Origin: Ancylobacter sp. SL191
GTDB taxonomy: Bacteria; Pseudomonadota; Alphaproteobacteria; Rhizobiales; Xanthobacteraceae
Assembly: GCF_026625645.1 (NCBI RefSeq)
Contig: NZ_CP113056.1
Location: forward strand, 2,331,001 to 2,395,000
DNA: 64,000 nt
Direction: 5' to 3'
Of the stretch, positions 19,141 through 27,418 are shown piece after piece (positions within the stretch are counted from its first letter, which is position 1; every line of letters starts with the position of its first letter). The position numbers and the translations under genes were made by a program. The notes under the pieces were generated by a model. That model ran no database searches. It was not told where the DNA came from and was given only the letters and a program-made list of their open reading frames with translations.

Positions 19141-19157
19141 ATGTATATTCTATACAT
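19141..19157. promoter_or_regulatory. Probable NsrR operator (ATGTATA-TTC-TATACAT)
   Basis: A perfect 17-base dyad with 7-bp arms and a 3-bp centre. NsrR sites in proteobacteria have the form ATGYATTT-N-AAATRCAT, so both arm sequence and spacing fit. It lies 23 bp upstream of the reductase-PAS start and 34 bp upstream of the nsrR-like gene, in the middle of the 72-bp divergent region, so one site could repress both genes. Confidence 0.75.
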
Positions 19158-19190
19158 CTATTTCGCCGCTGAACGAGTTCCAGCCCGGCC

Positions 19191-19697
19191 ATGCGCCTGA
19201 CCCGCTATTCGGACTTCGCCATGCGCGTCATGGTCTATCTCGCCGCGCGCGATGAGGGGCCGTGCTCGGTGGCGGAGATTGCCGGGGCCTATGGCATCTC
19301 GCAGAACCATCTGATGAAGGTGATGAACGATCTCGGCCGCGCCGGCTTCATCACCGCCGCGCGTGGGCGGCGCGGCGGCTTCCGGCTCGCCAGGCCGGCG
19401 GAGACCATCAATATGGGCGCGCTGCTGCGCCACACCGAGGAAGATTTCGCCCTCGTCGATTGTCCGAATTGCCGGTTGGGCGGGTGCTGCGCGCTGTCGG
19501 CCGTTCTGGATGAGGCACTTGCGGCGTTTCTGGGTGTGTTCGACCGCTACACGCTGGCCGATGTGATGAGCCGGGGCGAGGGCTTTGCCGCCATCATCCG
19601 CGCGCTCGGCCTCCCGCAAATCCCGCCCGACGCTCCACCGGAGGGTCAGCACCGGGGCGCCTGCGAAACCCCGCCCGCCGCCGTGCCCACGGGCTGA
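19191..19697 (+). CDS. nsrR: Rrf2-family Fe-S repressor, NsrR-like
   Basis: A 168-residue Rrf2 regulator. N-terminal winged helix MRLTRYSDFAMRVMVYLAA, wing RGRRGGFRLARPAE, then the cluster region DCPNCRLGGCC with Cys 91, 94, 99 and 100. D8 matches the Asp that is the fourth cluster ligand in characterised NsrR. The C-terminal half is longer than usual and Pro-rich. NsrR senses nitric oxide through its [4Fe-4S] cluster and derepresses NO-detoxification genes. The divergent reductase-PAS gene and downstream HPP gene form its probable regulon. IscR or RirA are less likely given the Cys spacing and the dyad. Confidence 0.8.
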   Translation: MRLTRYSDFAMRVMVYLAARDEGPCSVAEIAGAYGISQNHLMKVMNDLGRAGFITAARGRRGGFRLARPAETINMGALLRHTEEDFALVDCPNCRLGGCCALSAVLDEALAAFLGVFDRYTLADVMSRGEGFAAIIRALGLPQIPPDAPPEGQHRGACETPPAAVPTG

Positions 19698-19730
19698 GCC
19701 GGGCCTTTCCTCCCATGCCCATCATCTGGA

Positions 19731-20783
19731 GTGGACCCCTTGTCCGCCTTTGCGCGCCTGAAGCTTTTTCGTCCCATCCTCGCCGGCGCCACGCTGCGCG
19801 ACCGGCTGTTCGCCGCCCTCGGCGCGCTGGCCGGCATCGCGCTGACCGCGCTCATCAGCGCGGTGGCGGCGCGCCATACGCCGGAGCTCATCTGGATCGT
19901 GCCGCCCATGGGCGCCTCGGCGGTGCTGCTCTTCGCCGTGCCGGCGAGCCCAATGGCGCAGCCCTGGCCGGTGATCGGCGGCAATGTCATCTCCGCGCTG
20001 GTCGGCGTCGCCATCGCGCATGTGATGCCGCTCTCGGCGCTCTCGGCGGGACTGGCGGTCGGCGGGGCGATCGCGCTGATGTCGATCCTGCGCTGCCTGC
20101 ATCCGCCGGGCGGGGCGGCGGCGCTGGTGGGTCTCTTCGCCGGGGCGTCGTCGAGCTATTTCTTCCCGCTCGTGCCGGTGGGGCTGAACGCGGCGATCCT
20201 CGTCGCCAGCGCCTATCTCTATCACCGCGTGTCCGGCCATGCCTTCCCGCATGTCGCGCCGGCGCCGGCCGCCGCACCCATGGCGCCCGCGCCCTTCGCC
20301 TTCAGCCGTGGCGACATGGAGGCGACACTGGCCGAGATCGGCGAGACCTACGACATTTCGCCGGGCGATCTTGAAACCGTGCTGCGGGCGGTGGAGCGGC
20401 GCACGCTGGCGCGGGCCTATCACGAAATTACCTGCCGCGAGCTGATGACCGAGCCGGTGATCACCGTGCCGGTCTTCGCGTCGGTGGAGGAAGCGCGCCG
20501 CCTGCTGGTTGCGCGCGACGTGCGCCGGCTCGCCGTGGTCGATGATGCCGGGCGCCTCGCCGGCGCCATCGGCCTGCCGGAACTGGTGGGCGCGCAGGGC
20601 GTCGTCGTCACGGCCGCCTCGCCGGCGGCGGCGGCCGCGCCCGACTCGCCCGCCATGGACCTGCTGCGGCGCTTCGCGCAGGACCGGGTCCATGCCGTCT
20701 TCGTGGTCGATGCCGAGCGCCGGCCGGTCGGCGTCATCACCGAGGCGGACTGGCTCGCCGTGCTGGCGCGCGGGCTGAAGTGA
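19731..20783 (+). CDS. HPP-family membrane protein with C-terminal CBS domain pair
   Basis: A 350-residue protein. The N-terminal half has four to five hydrophobic helices with the family signature SILRCLHPPGGAAALVGLFAG (split by limit) containing HPP. The C-terminal half carries two CBS modules, ITCRELMTEPVITVPVFASV onwards and a second ending FVVDAERRPVGVITEADWL. HPP proteins have been linked to nitrite transport in plastids and cyanobacteria; CBS pairs usually bind adenyl nucleotides. It starts at GTG 19731, 33 bp after nsrR, so it is probably in the same operon, which fits a role with nitrogen oxides. Confidence 0.85.
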   Translation: MDPLSAFARLKLFRPILAGATLRDRLFAALGALAGIALTALISAVAARHTPELIWIVPPMGASAVLLFAVPASPMAQPWPVIGGNVISALVGVAIAHVMPLSALSAGLAVGGAIALMSILRCLHPPGGAAALVGLFAGASSSYFFPLVPVGLNAAILVASAYLYHRVSGHAFPHVAPAPAAAPMAPAPFAFSRGDMEATLAEIGETYDISPGDLETVLRAVERRTLARAYHEITCRELMTEPVITVPVFASVEEARRLLVARDVRRLAVVDDAGRLAGAIGLPELVGAQGVVVTAASPAAAAAPDSPAMDLLRRFAQDRVHAVFVVDAERRPVGVITEADWLAVLARGLK

Positions 20784-20807
20784 CAACGCGCCCGCGCGCC
20801 CGCCCGC

Positions 20808-21821
20808 TCAGAAGCCGGTGAGCACCGCCTTGCCGATGCTGCGCCCGCTTTCCACCAGACGGTGGGCGCGGCGCAGATTGGCGGCGTTGATCGGGCCGAG
20901 GTCTTCTTTTAGCGTCGTGCGCAGCACCCCGGCATCGACGAGGTCCGCCACCTCGTTCAGCAAATGATGCTGGCGGATCAAGTCGTCGGTGGTGAAGAGC
21001 GGGCGGGTGAACATCAGCTCCCAATGCACCGACAGGCTCTTGCGCTTCATCGGCGCGATGTCGAGCACCTTCGGATCGTCGATCAGCGCCAGCGCGCCCT
21101 GCGGCGCCAGCGCGTTGATGATGGCGGGCAGATGCTGCTCGGTGCCGGTGAGGCCGGCGACATACTGCACCTCAGGGATACCGATGCGATGCAGTTCCTC
21201 GTCCAGTGGCCGGCGGTGGTCGATGACGTGATGCGCGCCCATCGCCTCCACCCAGGCGATGGTTTCCGGCCGGGAGGCGGTGGCGATCACGGTGAGGCCG
21301 GTGAGCTTGCGGGCGAGCTGGATGAGGATGGAGCCGACGCCGCCCGCGCCATTGACCACAAGCAGCGCGCCGCCCGGCGCCTTCACCCCATAGGGCACGC
21401 GCAGGCGGTCGAACAACAGTTCCCACGCCGTGATGGCGGTCAGCGGCAACGCGGCGGCCTCCGCCGTGGTGAGGCTCGCCGGACGGCGCCCGACAATGCG
21501 CTCATCCACCGCCTGAAGCTCGGCATTGCTGCCCGGCCGGTCGATGGCACCGGCGTAGAACACCGCGTCGCCCGGCTTGAACAGCGACACCTCCGGCCCC
21601 ACCGCCTCGACGACGCCCACCGCGTCGAAGCCGAGCACGCGGGCCTCGCCGGCCGGCGGGGTGGCGCTGGCGCGCACCTTCACATCCACCGGATTGACCG
21701 AGACGCCCTCGACGCGGACCAGCAGGTCGCGCGGGCGCAGCGTGGGGGTGGGCAGATCGAGATCGAGCAGCGCCTCGGGCGCGTCGATCGGGTGGGGGGC
21801 GGTGAAGCCGATGGCCTTCAT
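20808..21821 (-). CDS. Zinc-type alcohol dehydrogenase-like / quinone oxidoreductase family protein
   Basis: A 337-residue medium-chain dehydrogenase/reductase. N-terminal GroES-like domain to about 125 (DLLVRVEGVSVNPVDVKVRA), NAD(P) motif LLVVNGAGGVGSILIQLARK near 155, and the family-typical GMPK-like KRKSLSVHWELMFTRP. It lacks the catalytic and structural zinc Cys sets, so it is most likely a zinc-independent NADPH-dependent reductase. It is divergent from a LysR regulator with a 124-bp shared promoter, an arrangement common for this family. Confidence 0.9.
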   Translation of the reverse strand: MKAIGFTAPHPIDAPEALLDLDLPTPTLRPRDLLVRVEGVSVNPVDVKVRASATPPAGEARVLGFDAVGVVEAVGPEVSLFKPGDAVFYAGAIDRPGSNAELQAVDERIVGRRPASLTTAEAAALPLTAITAWELLFDRLRVPYGVKAPGGALLVVNGAGGVGSILIQLARKLTGLTVIATASRPETIAWVEAMGAHHVIDHRRPLDEELHRIGIPEVQYVAGLTGTEQHLPAIINALAPQGALALIDDPKVLDIAPMKRKSLSVHWELMFTRPLFTTDDLIRQHHLLNEVADLVDAGVLRTTLKEDLGPINAANLRRAHRLVESGRSIGKAVLTGF

Positions 21822-21913
21822 GGGGCAAACCTCGTTGGCGCCGGAGCGGCGCGGAAGGGGGATCGGCGGGGAGGATGCGGGCTTGCCTTCAAGAAGGCCA
21901 GCGCATAGTTTTA

Positions 21914-21937
21914 ATTCGACCTAGCGGAAAATCGAAT
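21914..21937. promoter_or_regulatory. Candidate LysR operator, ATTCGA-N12-TCGAAT
   Basis: Between the divergent ADH-like and LysR genes, ATTCGA (21914-21919) and TCGAAT (21932-21937) form a perfect inverted repeat with 12 bases between the arms, ending 8 bp before the LysR start codon. LysR sites are dyads of this size, and the inner bases include a T-N11-A-like arrangement. Assignment is by position and symmetry. Confidence 0.5.
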
Positions 21938-21945
21938 GACTGGCC

Positions 21946-22821
21946 ATGCGCTACCCCGACCTTGAGCTCGATCTGCTGCGCGCCTTCGTTGCCGTGGCCG
22001 AGACCGGCGGCTTCACCGCGGCGGCCGATGTGGTCGGGCGCTCGCAATCGGCGGTGAGCCAGAAGGTCATGCGGCTGGAGGAACTGGTCGGGCGGCGCGT
22101 CTTCGAGCGCAACAGCCGCTCGCTCACCCTGACGCTGGATGGCGAGCGCCTGCTCGCGGTGGCGCGGCGCATGATCGAGATGAACGATGTCGCCGTGCGC
22201 ACGCTGCTGGAGCCGAAGGTCGGCAATCTCCGGCTCGGCGTCGCCGAGGATTTCATGCCGGCGCTGCTGCCGGGCATGCTGGCGCGCTTCCAGCGGCTCT
22301 ATCCCGGCCTGCATCTTGAACTGCGCACCGGGCTGAGCTGCGACCTGCTGGCCGCCCATGAGAGCGGCGGGCTCGACGCGGTGATCGCCAAGCGGGGGGA
22401 GGGGGCGACGCGGGGGCGGGTGATCTGGCGCGAGCCGCTGGTGTGGCTGGCCGCCGGCGATTACGAGCCGGACCTCTCGCGCCCGACGCCTCTCGTGCTG
22501 CTGCCGCCGCCCTGCACCTATCGCGAGGTGATGATCGAGGCGCTGGCCAAGGTGCGGCGCGACTGGTTCGCCGCCTGCACCGCCTCCAGCCTCACCGGCA
22601 TCCGCGCGGCGGTGGCGGGCGGGCTGGGCGTGACCGTGCTCGGCCGTTCCTTCGCCGGGCCGGACCTGAAGGTGCTGACCCCGCCCGAGCACTGGCCGGT
22701 GCTGCCGGTGACGGAGATCGTGCTGCTCGGCGAGGAGCGCGCGGCGGGCGAGTTCATCCGCCCGCTGGTGGACTTCCTGACCGACAGCCTCGCGGCGACG
22801 CGGGGTGCGCGGGCGGCGTAA
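21946..22821 (+). CDS. LysR-family transcriptional regulator
   Basis: A 291-residue LysR protein. Helix-turn-helix LRAFVAVAETGGFTAAADVV plus GRSQSAVSQKVMRLEE; effector domain with LGVAEDFMPALLPGMLARFQ and a GGLGVTVLGRSF segment. The SQSAVSQKV type of recognition helix is common in alphaproteobacterial regulators next to NADPH-quinone reductase-like genes. It probably controls the divergent ADH-like gene at 20808-21821. Confidence 0.92.
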   Translation: MRYPDLELDLLRAFVAVAETGGFTAAADVVGRSQSAVSQKVMRLEELVGRRVFERNSRSLTLTLDGERLLAVARRMIEMNDVAVRTLLEPKVGNLRLGVAEDFMPALLPGMLARFQRLYPGLHLELRTGLSCDLLAAHESGGLDAVIAKRGEGATRGRVIWREPLVWLAAGDYEPDLSRPTPLVLLPPPCTYREVMIEALAKVRRDWFAACTASSLTGIRAAVAGGLGVTVLGRSFAGPDLKVLTPPEHWPVLPVTEIVLLGEERAAGEFIRPLVDFLTDSLAATRGARAA

Positions 22822-22892
22822 GTCGCAATTCCATTGACCGGCGCCGCAACTGCGGGAAGGAAGGGGCGTCAGTCCCGCCCGGAGCCTTCCGC

Positions 22893-24386
22893 ATGAGCGC
22901 CTATGCTGAGATCGCCGATCATTTCGGCCGCCTGTCCGCCCTCTCCAACGCCATCGGCATCCTGCAATGGGACAGCGACGCAATGATGCCGAAGGGCGCG
23001 GCCGCCTCGCGCGCCGACAGCATGGCGCTGTTGCGGGTCATGGCGCATGAGCTGGCGGTCGATCCGCGCATTGGCGACTGGCTCGCCGCGGCCGAAGCGC
23101 AGGGCGACCTTGGGGCGTGGGAGCGGGCCAATCTGCGCGAGATCCGCCGCAACTGGACCATCCAGACCGCGCTGCCGGCCGATCTCGTCGCCGCCACCAG
23201 CCGGGCGGTTTCCGCCTGCGAGATGGCGTGGCGCAGCGCGCGCGCCGATTCCGACTTTCCCGCCCTGCTGCCGCTGATGGAGGAGGTGCTGCGGCTCCAG
23301 CGCGAGGCCGGCGTCGCCAAGGGCGAGAAGCTCGGCCTTTCGGTCTATGACGCGCTGCTGAACGATTACGAGCCCGGCGGTCGCTCGGTGCAGATCGACG
23401 CGCTGTTCGACGACCTCGCGGCGTTCCTGCCCGGCTTCACCGAAGAGGCGCTCGCCGCGCAGGCCCGCCGCCCGGAACCGCCGCTGCCGGAAGGGCCGTT
23501 CGCGGTGGAGGCGCAGCGCCAGCTCGGCCTCAAGATCATGGCGGCGCTCGGCTATGATTTCGACCGGGGCCGGCTCGACATTTCCGCCCATCCCTTCTGC
23601 GGCGGGGCGGATAATGATGTGCGCATCACCACCCGCTATGACGAGGCCGATTTCAGCAAGGCGCTGATGGGGGTGATCCACGAGACCGGCCATGCGCTCT
23701 ATGAGCAGGGCCGGCCCGCCGCCTATATGAGCCAGCCGGTCGGGGCGGCGCGCGGCATGAGCGTGCATGAGAGCCAGTCGCTGATCATGGAGATGCAGGC
23801 CTGCCGCTCGCGCGCCTTCCTCGACTTCGCCGCGCCGCTGATGCGCGAGGCCTTTGGCGGGTCGGGGCCGGGCTGGGAGGCGGAAGGCCTGTGGCGGCGC
23901 TACACGCGGGTCGAGCGCGGCTTCATCCGCGTCGATGCCGACGAGGTGACCTATCCCGCCCATGTCATCCTGCGCTACCGGCTGGAAAAGGCGATGATCG
24001 CCGGCGACCTGCCGCTCAGCGAGCTGCCGCTCGCCTGGAATGCGGGGATGCGCGACCTGCTCGGCATCGTCCCGCCCAATGACCGGCTGGGCTGCCTGCA
24101 GGATATTCACTGGCCGAGCGGGGGCTGGGGTTATTTCCCGACCTACACGCTGGGCGCGATGACGGCGGCGCAGCTGTTCGATGCCGCCTGCCGGGCCGAG
24201 CCGGACGTGCTGCCGGGCATCGGGCGCGGTGATTTCACCCCGCTGGTCGGCTGGCTGCGCGCCCATGTCCACAGCCAGGGCTCGCTCTATTCGACGGATG
24301 AACTGCTCACCCGCGCCACCGGCCGCCCGCTCGACGCTGAGGTGTTCAAGGCGCATCTCGCCCGGCGCTATCTCGACCAGGCGTGA
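22893..24386 (+). CDS. M32-family metallo-carboxypeptidase (Taq type)
   Basis: A 497-residue zinc carboxypeptidase. The HExxH motif is VIHETGHALYEQG with H263, E264 and H267, and the downstream zinc-ligand Glu is in SVHESQSLIMEMQ. Other M32 features are IGILQWDSDAMMPKGA near the N-terminus, HPFCGGADNDVRITTRY and YPAHVILRYRLEKAMI. It removes C-terminal residues from peptides in the cytoplasm. ATG 22893 is chosen because upstream in-frame sequence lies within the LysR gene. Its stop codon overlaps the possible GTG start of cbiZ. Confidence 0.95.
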   Translation: MSAYAEIADHFGRLSALSNAIGILQWDSDAMMPKGAAASRADSMALLRVMAHELAVDPRIGDWLAAAEAQGDLGAWERANLREIRRNWTIQTALPADLVAATSRAVSACEMAWRSARADSDFPALLPLMEEVLRLQREAGVAKGEKLGLSVYDALLNDYEPGGRSVQIDALFDDLAAFLPGFTEEALAAQARRPEPPLPEGPFAVEAQRQLGLKIMAALGYDFDRGRLDISAHPFCGGADNDVRITTRYDEADFSKALMGVIHETGHALYEQGRPAAYMSQPVGAARGMSVHESQSLIMEMQACRSRAFLDFAAPLMREAFGGSGPGWEAEGLWRRYTRVERGFIRVDADEVTYPAHVILRYRLEKAMIAGDLPLSELPLAWNAGMRDLLGIVPPNDRLGCLQDIHWPSGGWGYFPTYTLGAMTAAQLFDAACRAEPDVLPGIGRGDFTPLVGWLRAHVHSQGSLYSTDELLTRATGRPLDAEVFKAHLARRYLDQA

Positions 24387-24388
24387 CC

Positions 24389-25066
24389 ATGCTGGCGATC
24401 GATTGCCGGAGGCCCTGGCTCACGGTCCGCTTTGCCGCGCCTCATCGCATGGTGAGCTGGGCACCGCACCGGCCGGGTTTCGTGACCGCGCGCGATGTGG
24501 CGTGGCGCGAGGTCGGCGCGGGCGAACTGGGGCCGGAGGTCGATGCTGGCCGCTGGTTCGTGGATCAACTCGCGGGCGCGGGGCTCACGGACGCGGTGGG
24601 GATGCTCACCGCGCGCAATGTCGCCTCTTATGTCTGCGGGACGGCGAAGGTGGAAGGCGTGCGCGCCGGCGCCATCGTCACGCTCGGCCTGCGCAATGGC
24701 GAGCGGATCGGCACCCGGCGGGCGATGGCGCAGGGATCCGGGACGCGGGAAGGGGCGGGGACGATCAACATCCTCGCCTATGTCGACCGGCCGCTGACCG
24801 ATGCCGCACTCTTGGAGGCGAGCGCGCTCGCCGTGCAGGCGCGCACGGTGGCGCTGATCGAGGCGGGTTACCGCCCGGCGGGGATGGATGCGGCGGTGAC
24901 CGGCACGGGCACGGATTGCGTGGTGATGGCGGCGCCCGACGCACCGATTGGCGAACCTTATGCCGGCATGCACACGGCGGTCGGCGAGGCGGTGGGCGCC
25001 TGCGTGCTGGCGGCGGTGCGGCAGGCGGCGGCCGAGTGGATCGGCGCGCCGCCGGCGCGGGATTAG
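24389..25066 (+). CDS. cbiZ: Adenosylcobinamide amidohydrolase CbiZ
   Basis: About 225 residues of the CbiZ family: FVTARDVAWREVG, MLTARNVASYVCG, INILAYVDRPLTDAALLEAS and the C-terminal TGTGTDCVVMAAPD. CbiZ cleaves the aminopropanol side chain of adenosylcobinamide (and pseudocobalamin) to adenosylcobyric acid, which is remade into cobalamin: a salvage step. It could start at GTG 24383, overlapping the carboxypeptidase stop, or at ATG 24389. It ends 4 bases inside the convergent aminotransferase gene. No other corrinoid gene is adjacent; a B12-riboswitch-controlled cbiM is 9 kb away. Confidence 0.85.
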   Translation: MLAIDCRRPWLTVRFAAPHRMVSWAPHRPGFVTARDVAWREVGAGELGPEVDAGRWFVDQLAGAGLTDAVGMLTARNVASYVCGTAKVEGVRAGAIVTLGLRNGERIGTRRAMAQGSGTREGAGTINILAYVDRPLTDAALLEASALAVQARTVALIEAGYRPAGMDAAVTGTGTDCVVMAAPDAPIGEPYAGMHTAVGEAVGACVLAAVRQAAAEWIGAPPARD

Positions 25067-26376
25067 GCCAGCAGTTCCGTCATCGCGTCGACCAGTTCGT
25101 CGGCATGGGCGAGGGTGACGCAGAGCGGCGGGCGGATCTTCAGCACATTGCCGAACTGGCCGGCGGCGCCGATGAGGATGCCGCGCTGGCGCAGGCCATT
25201 GATGAGGTGCGTGGCGGTGGCCGGCGACGGGCCCGCCTCGTCGCCGAACTCGACGCCGAGATAGAGCCCGGCGCCGCGCACGGCGGTGATTGGGGTTTTC
25301 GCCTGAAGGTGCTTGAGACGGCCCATCAGGTGCCGGCCAACGCTCGCGGCATTGGCGATCAGCCCGTCTTCCTCGATCGCCTCCAGCACCGCGAGGGCGG
25401 CGGCGGTGGCGACGGGCGTCGCCGCGAAAGTGTTGAAATAGCCGAAATCGTCGCAGAAATCGGAGAGGATTTCCGGCCGCGTCACCACGCCGGCAATGGG
25501 GTAGCCATTGCCCATCGGCTTGCCCATGGTGACGATGTCGGGAACGAGCCCGTGGCGGGAAAAGCCCCACATGCCCGCCCCGGTGCGCCCGAAGCCGGGC
25601 TGCACTTCATCGGCGATGAACAGCCCGCCCGCCTTGTGCGCCACCTCGACCGCCGCCTTCAGGAAGCCGGGCGGGTCGGCATAGACGCCATCCGAGGAGA
25701 AGATGGAATCGACCAGCAGGCCGGCGAATTTGATGCCGTCCGCCTCCATCGCGGCGATGGCGGCGGCCACCGCGTCGGCAAAGCCCTGCGCGACATCATT
25801 GCCGAACAGCGCCGGGTCGGGCGGCGGCACGAGGCGCACATGCGGGGGCGGGGCGCCGCGCTTGTAGGAGGAGGGCGAGACCTCCGTCACCGCCGCCGTG
25901 TTGCCGTGGTACGCGGTGCGCGTCACCACGAAGCCCGTGCCGCCGCTCTGGCGCTTGGCCATGCGCAGGGCGAGGTCGTTCGCCTCCGATCCCGTGCAAG
26001 CGAGCACGAGATTGCTCAGCGGCGCGGGGAAGGTGGCGAGCAGCTTCTCGGCATAGTCATGCGCCACGTCGAACAGATAGCGCGAGTGGATGTTGAAGGC
26101 GCCGATCTGCTGGCGCACCGCCTCCACCACCTTGGGGTGGCAGTGCCCGACCGTCGGGACATTGTTGTAGAAGTCGAGATAGCCGCGCCCGTCCGAGGCG
26201 TAGAGATAGGCGCCCTCGGCGCGGACGATCTTCAACGGCTCCTCGTAGAACAGCACGGAGGCCGCGCCATAGTTCTTCCGGCGGCGCTCGACGAGCGCGG
26301 CGATGTCCGGGGCAAGGCCCGCCCCCGCGCCGTCAAAGGCGTTGAGCGACAGGATCTGCAGTTCGCGGCTTTTCAT
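25063..26376 (-). CDS. Class III PLP enzyme, candidate amine-phosphate phospho-lyase (AGXT2L-like)
   Basis: A 437-residue class III aminotransferase-fold protein. PLP features are GSEANDLALRMAKR near 129-142, D256 in IADEVQPGFGRTG, and Schiff-base K286 in TMGKPMGNGYPI. The N-terminal stretch PLKIVRAEGAYLYASDG, NNVPTVGHCHPKVVEAV and HSRYLFD resembles ethanolamine-phosphate and hydroxylysine-phosphate phospho-lyases rather than ordinary omega-aminotransferases. It overlaps the upstream kinase gene by 4 bases. I infer that the kinase makes a phospho-amine which this enzyme splits; a plain aminotransferase remains possible. Confidence 0.85.
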   Translation of the reverse strand: MKSRELQILSLNAFDGAGAGLAPDIAALVERRRKNYGAASVLFYEEPLKIVRAEGAYLYASDGRGYLDFYNNVPTVGHCHPKVVEAVRQQIGAFNIHSRYLFDVAHDYAEKLLATFPAPLSNLVLACTGSEANDLALRMAKRQSGGTGFVVTRTAYHGNTAAVTEVSPSSYKRGAPPPHVRLVPPPDPALFGNDVAQGFADAVAAAIAAMEADGIKFAGLLVDSIFSSDGVYADPPGFLKAAVEVAHKAGGLFIADEVQPGFGRTGAGMWGFSRHGLVPDIVTMGKPMGNGYPIAGVVTRPEILSDFCDDFGYFNTFAATPVATAAALAVLEAIEEDGLIANAASVGRHLMGRLKHLQAKTPITAVRGAGLYLGVEFGDEAGPSPATATHLINGLRQRGILIGAAGQFGNVLKIRPPLCVTLAHADELVDAMTELLA

Positions 26377-27410
26377 GAGGCGGCCCTCTCGTTGCCGGTG
26401 GCCGGAAGGCCCGCGTCGTAGCGGGCGAGGAAGTCGCGGGCGAGCGCGACCGTGCCATGGGTGTAGGCCTCACCCATGGTCTGCGCGGTGGGCGTCTCGG
26501 CATGGGAGGCGACCCAGGCGGTGAGCAGCATCCGGCGCAGCATGATGAACACCGGCAAAATCGCGCACTCCTCGTCGGTGAGCGGCGCGACGGTGCGGTA
26601 GCCCTCGATCCAGGCGGCCTGAAGCTGCGGGATATAGGGCTCGTGCTCGACGAAGCTGATGGCGGCGGCGAAGTCGTAGAGATACCAGGAGAAGCCGCAA
26701 TCGTCGAAGTCGATCACCGACAGCCGGTCGCCATCGACCAAGAGATTGGCGACGCGCATATCGGCATGGACGAGGCCGAAGCGGTCCGGCGCGGTGCCGT
26801 AATCCGCGACCAGATCGCGCAGCACGAGGGCGGTGCGCTCAAGGATCGCGCGGCCCTCCTCGGTGAGGCCGAGCGCGGCGCGCCAGTCGCCCCAGAGCAG
26901 CACGCTGCCGAGCATGGCGTCGTAGTCCCAGCGCTTGCGCACGAAACTATCCGGCGGCTGCCAGCTCTTGGCGTGGGCATGCAGCCGGGCATTGATGGCG
27001 CCGAGCTCGCGGAACCAGCGCGGCAGATCCTCGCCCTCAGCCGGCTCGCGGCCCGAGACCAGCTCGAAGGCGACGGCGTGGCGGGTGGTGCCCTCGTCGT
27101 CAATGTCGGCGATCAGGGTGCCGTCGGTCTTGGGCACGGGGGTGAGCGTCGCCACCACGCCGTCGCGGCCGAGGGCGGTGAGCCAGGCGAGCTCGGATTC
27201 GATCTCCGTGCGGGTGTGGTAGCCCGGACGGTGGACGCGGAACACGACATGGCGCCCGCTGTCCGGGTCATGCGCGCGGAACGTGGCGTTCTCGGAAATG
27301 GTCAGCAGCTTCAGCGCGGTGGCGTCCGACAGGCCCCAGAAGGGCAGGGCACCGCGCAGGCCGGCCTCCAGCTTCGCCAGGAACGCATCATCATACATGG
27401 GCTGGGTCAT
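26373..27410 (-). CDS. APH-fold small-molecule kinase (hydroxylysine kinase/homoserine kinase type)
   Basis: A 345-residue phosphotransferase. The catalytic loop VHADMRVANLLV has H215, D217 and N222, and the metal-binding segment is VIDFDDCG with D234-D236; the N-terminal lobe carries VVFRVHRPGYH. These are marks of the APH/ChoK fold. Starting at ATG 27410 (TQPMYDDAFL), it lies 8 bp after the isochorismatase gene and overlaps the PLP enzyme gene (ATGA). Together they resemble kinase/phospho-lyase pairs for hydroxy-amines. Antibiotic phosphorylation is unlikely in this context. Confidence 0.85.
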   Translation of the reverse strand: MTQPMYDDAFLAKLEAGLRGALPFWGLSDATALKLLTISENATFRAHDPDSGRHVVFRVHRPGYHTRTEIESELAWLTALGRDGVVATLTPVPKTDGTLIADIDDEGTTRHAVAFELVSGREPAEGEDLPRWFRELGAINARLHAHAKSWQPPDSFVRKRWDYDAMLGSVLLWGDWRAALGLTEEGRAILERTALVLRDLVADYGTAPDRFGLVHADMRVANLLVDGDRLSVIDFDDCGFSWYLYDFAAAISFVEHEPYIPQLQAAWIEGYRTVAPLTDEECAILPVFIMLRRMLLTAWVASHAETPTAQTMGEAYTHGTVALARDFLARYDAGLPATGNERAAS

Positions 27411-27418
27411 CGGCGGCG

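Noticed and set aside
22443..22892. Upstream extension of the M32 carboxypeptidase frame
   Set aside because: The extension overlaps the LysR gene and is Arg/Gly-rich shadow sequence; family N-terminus begins at 22893.
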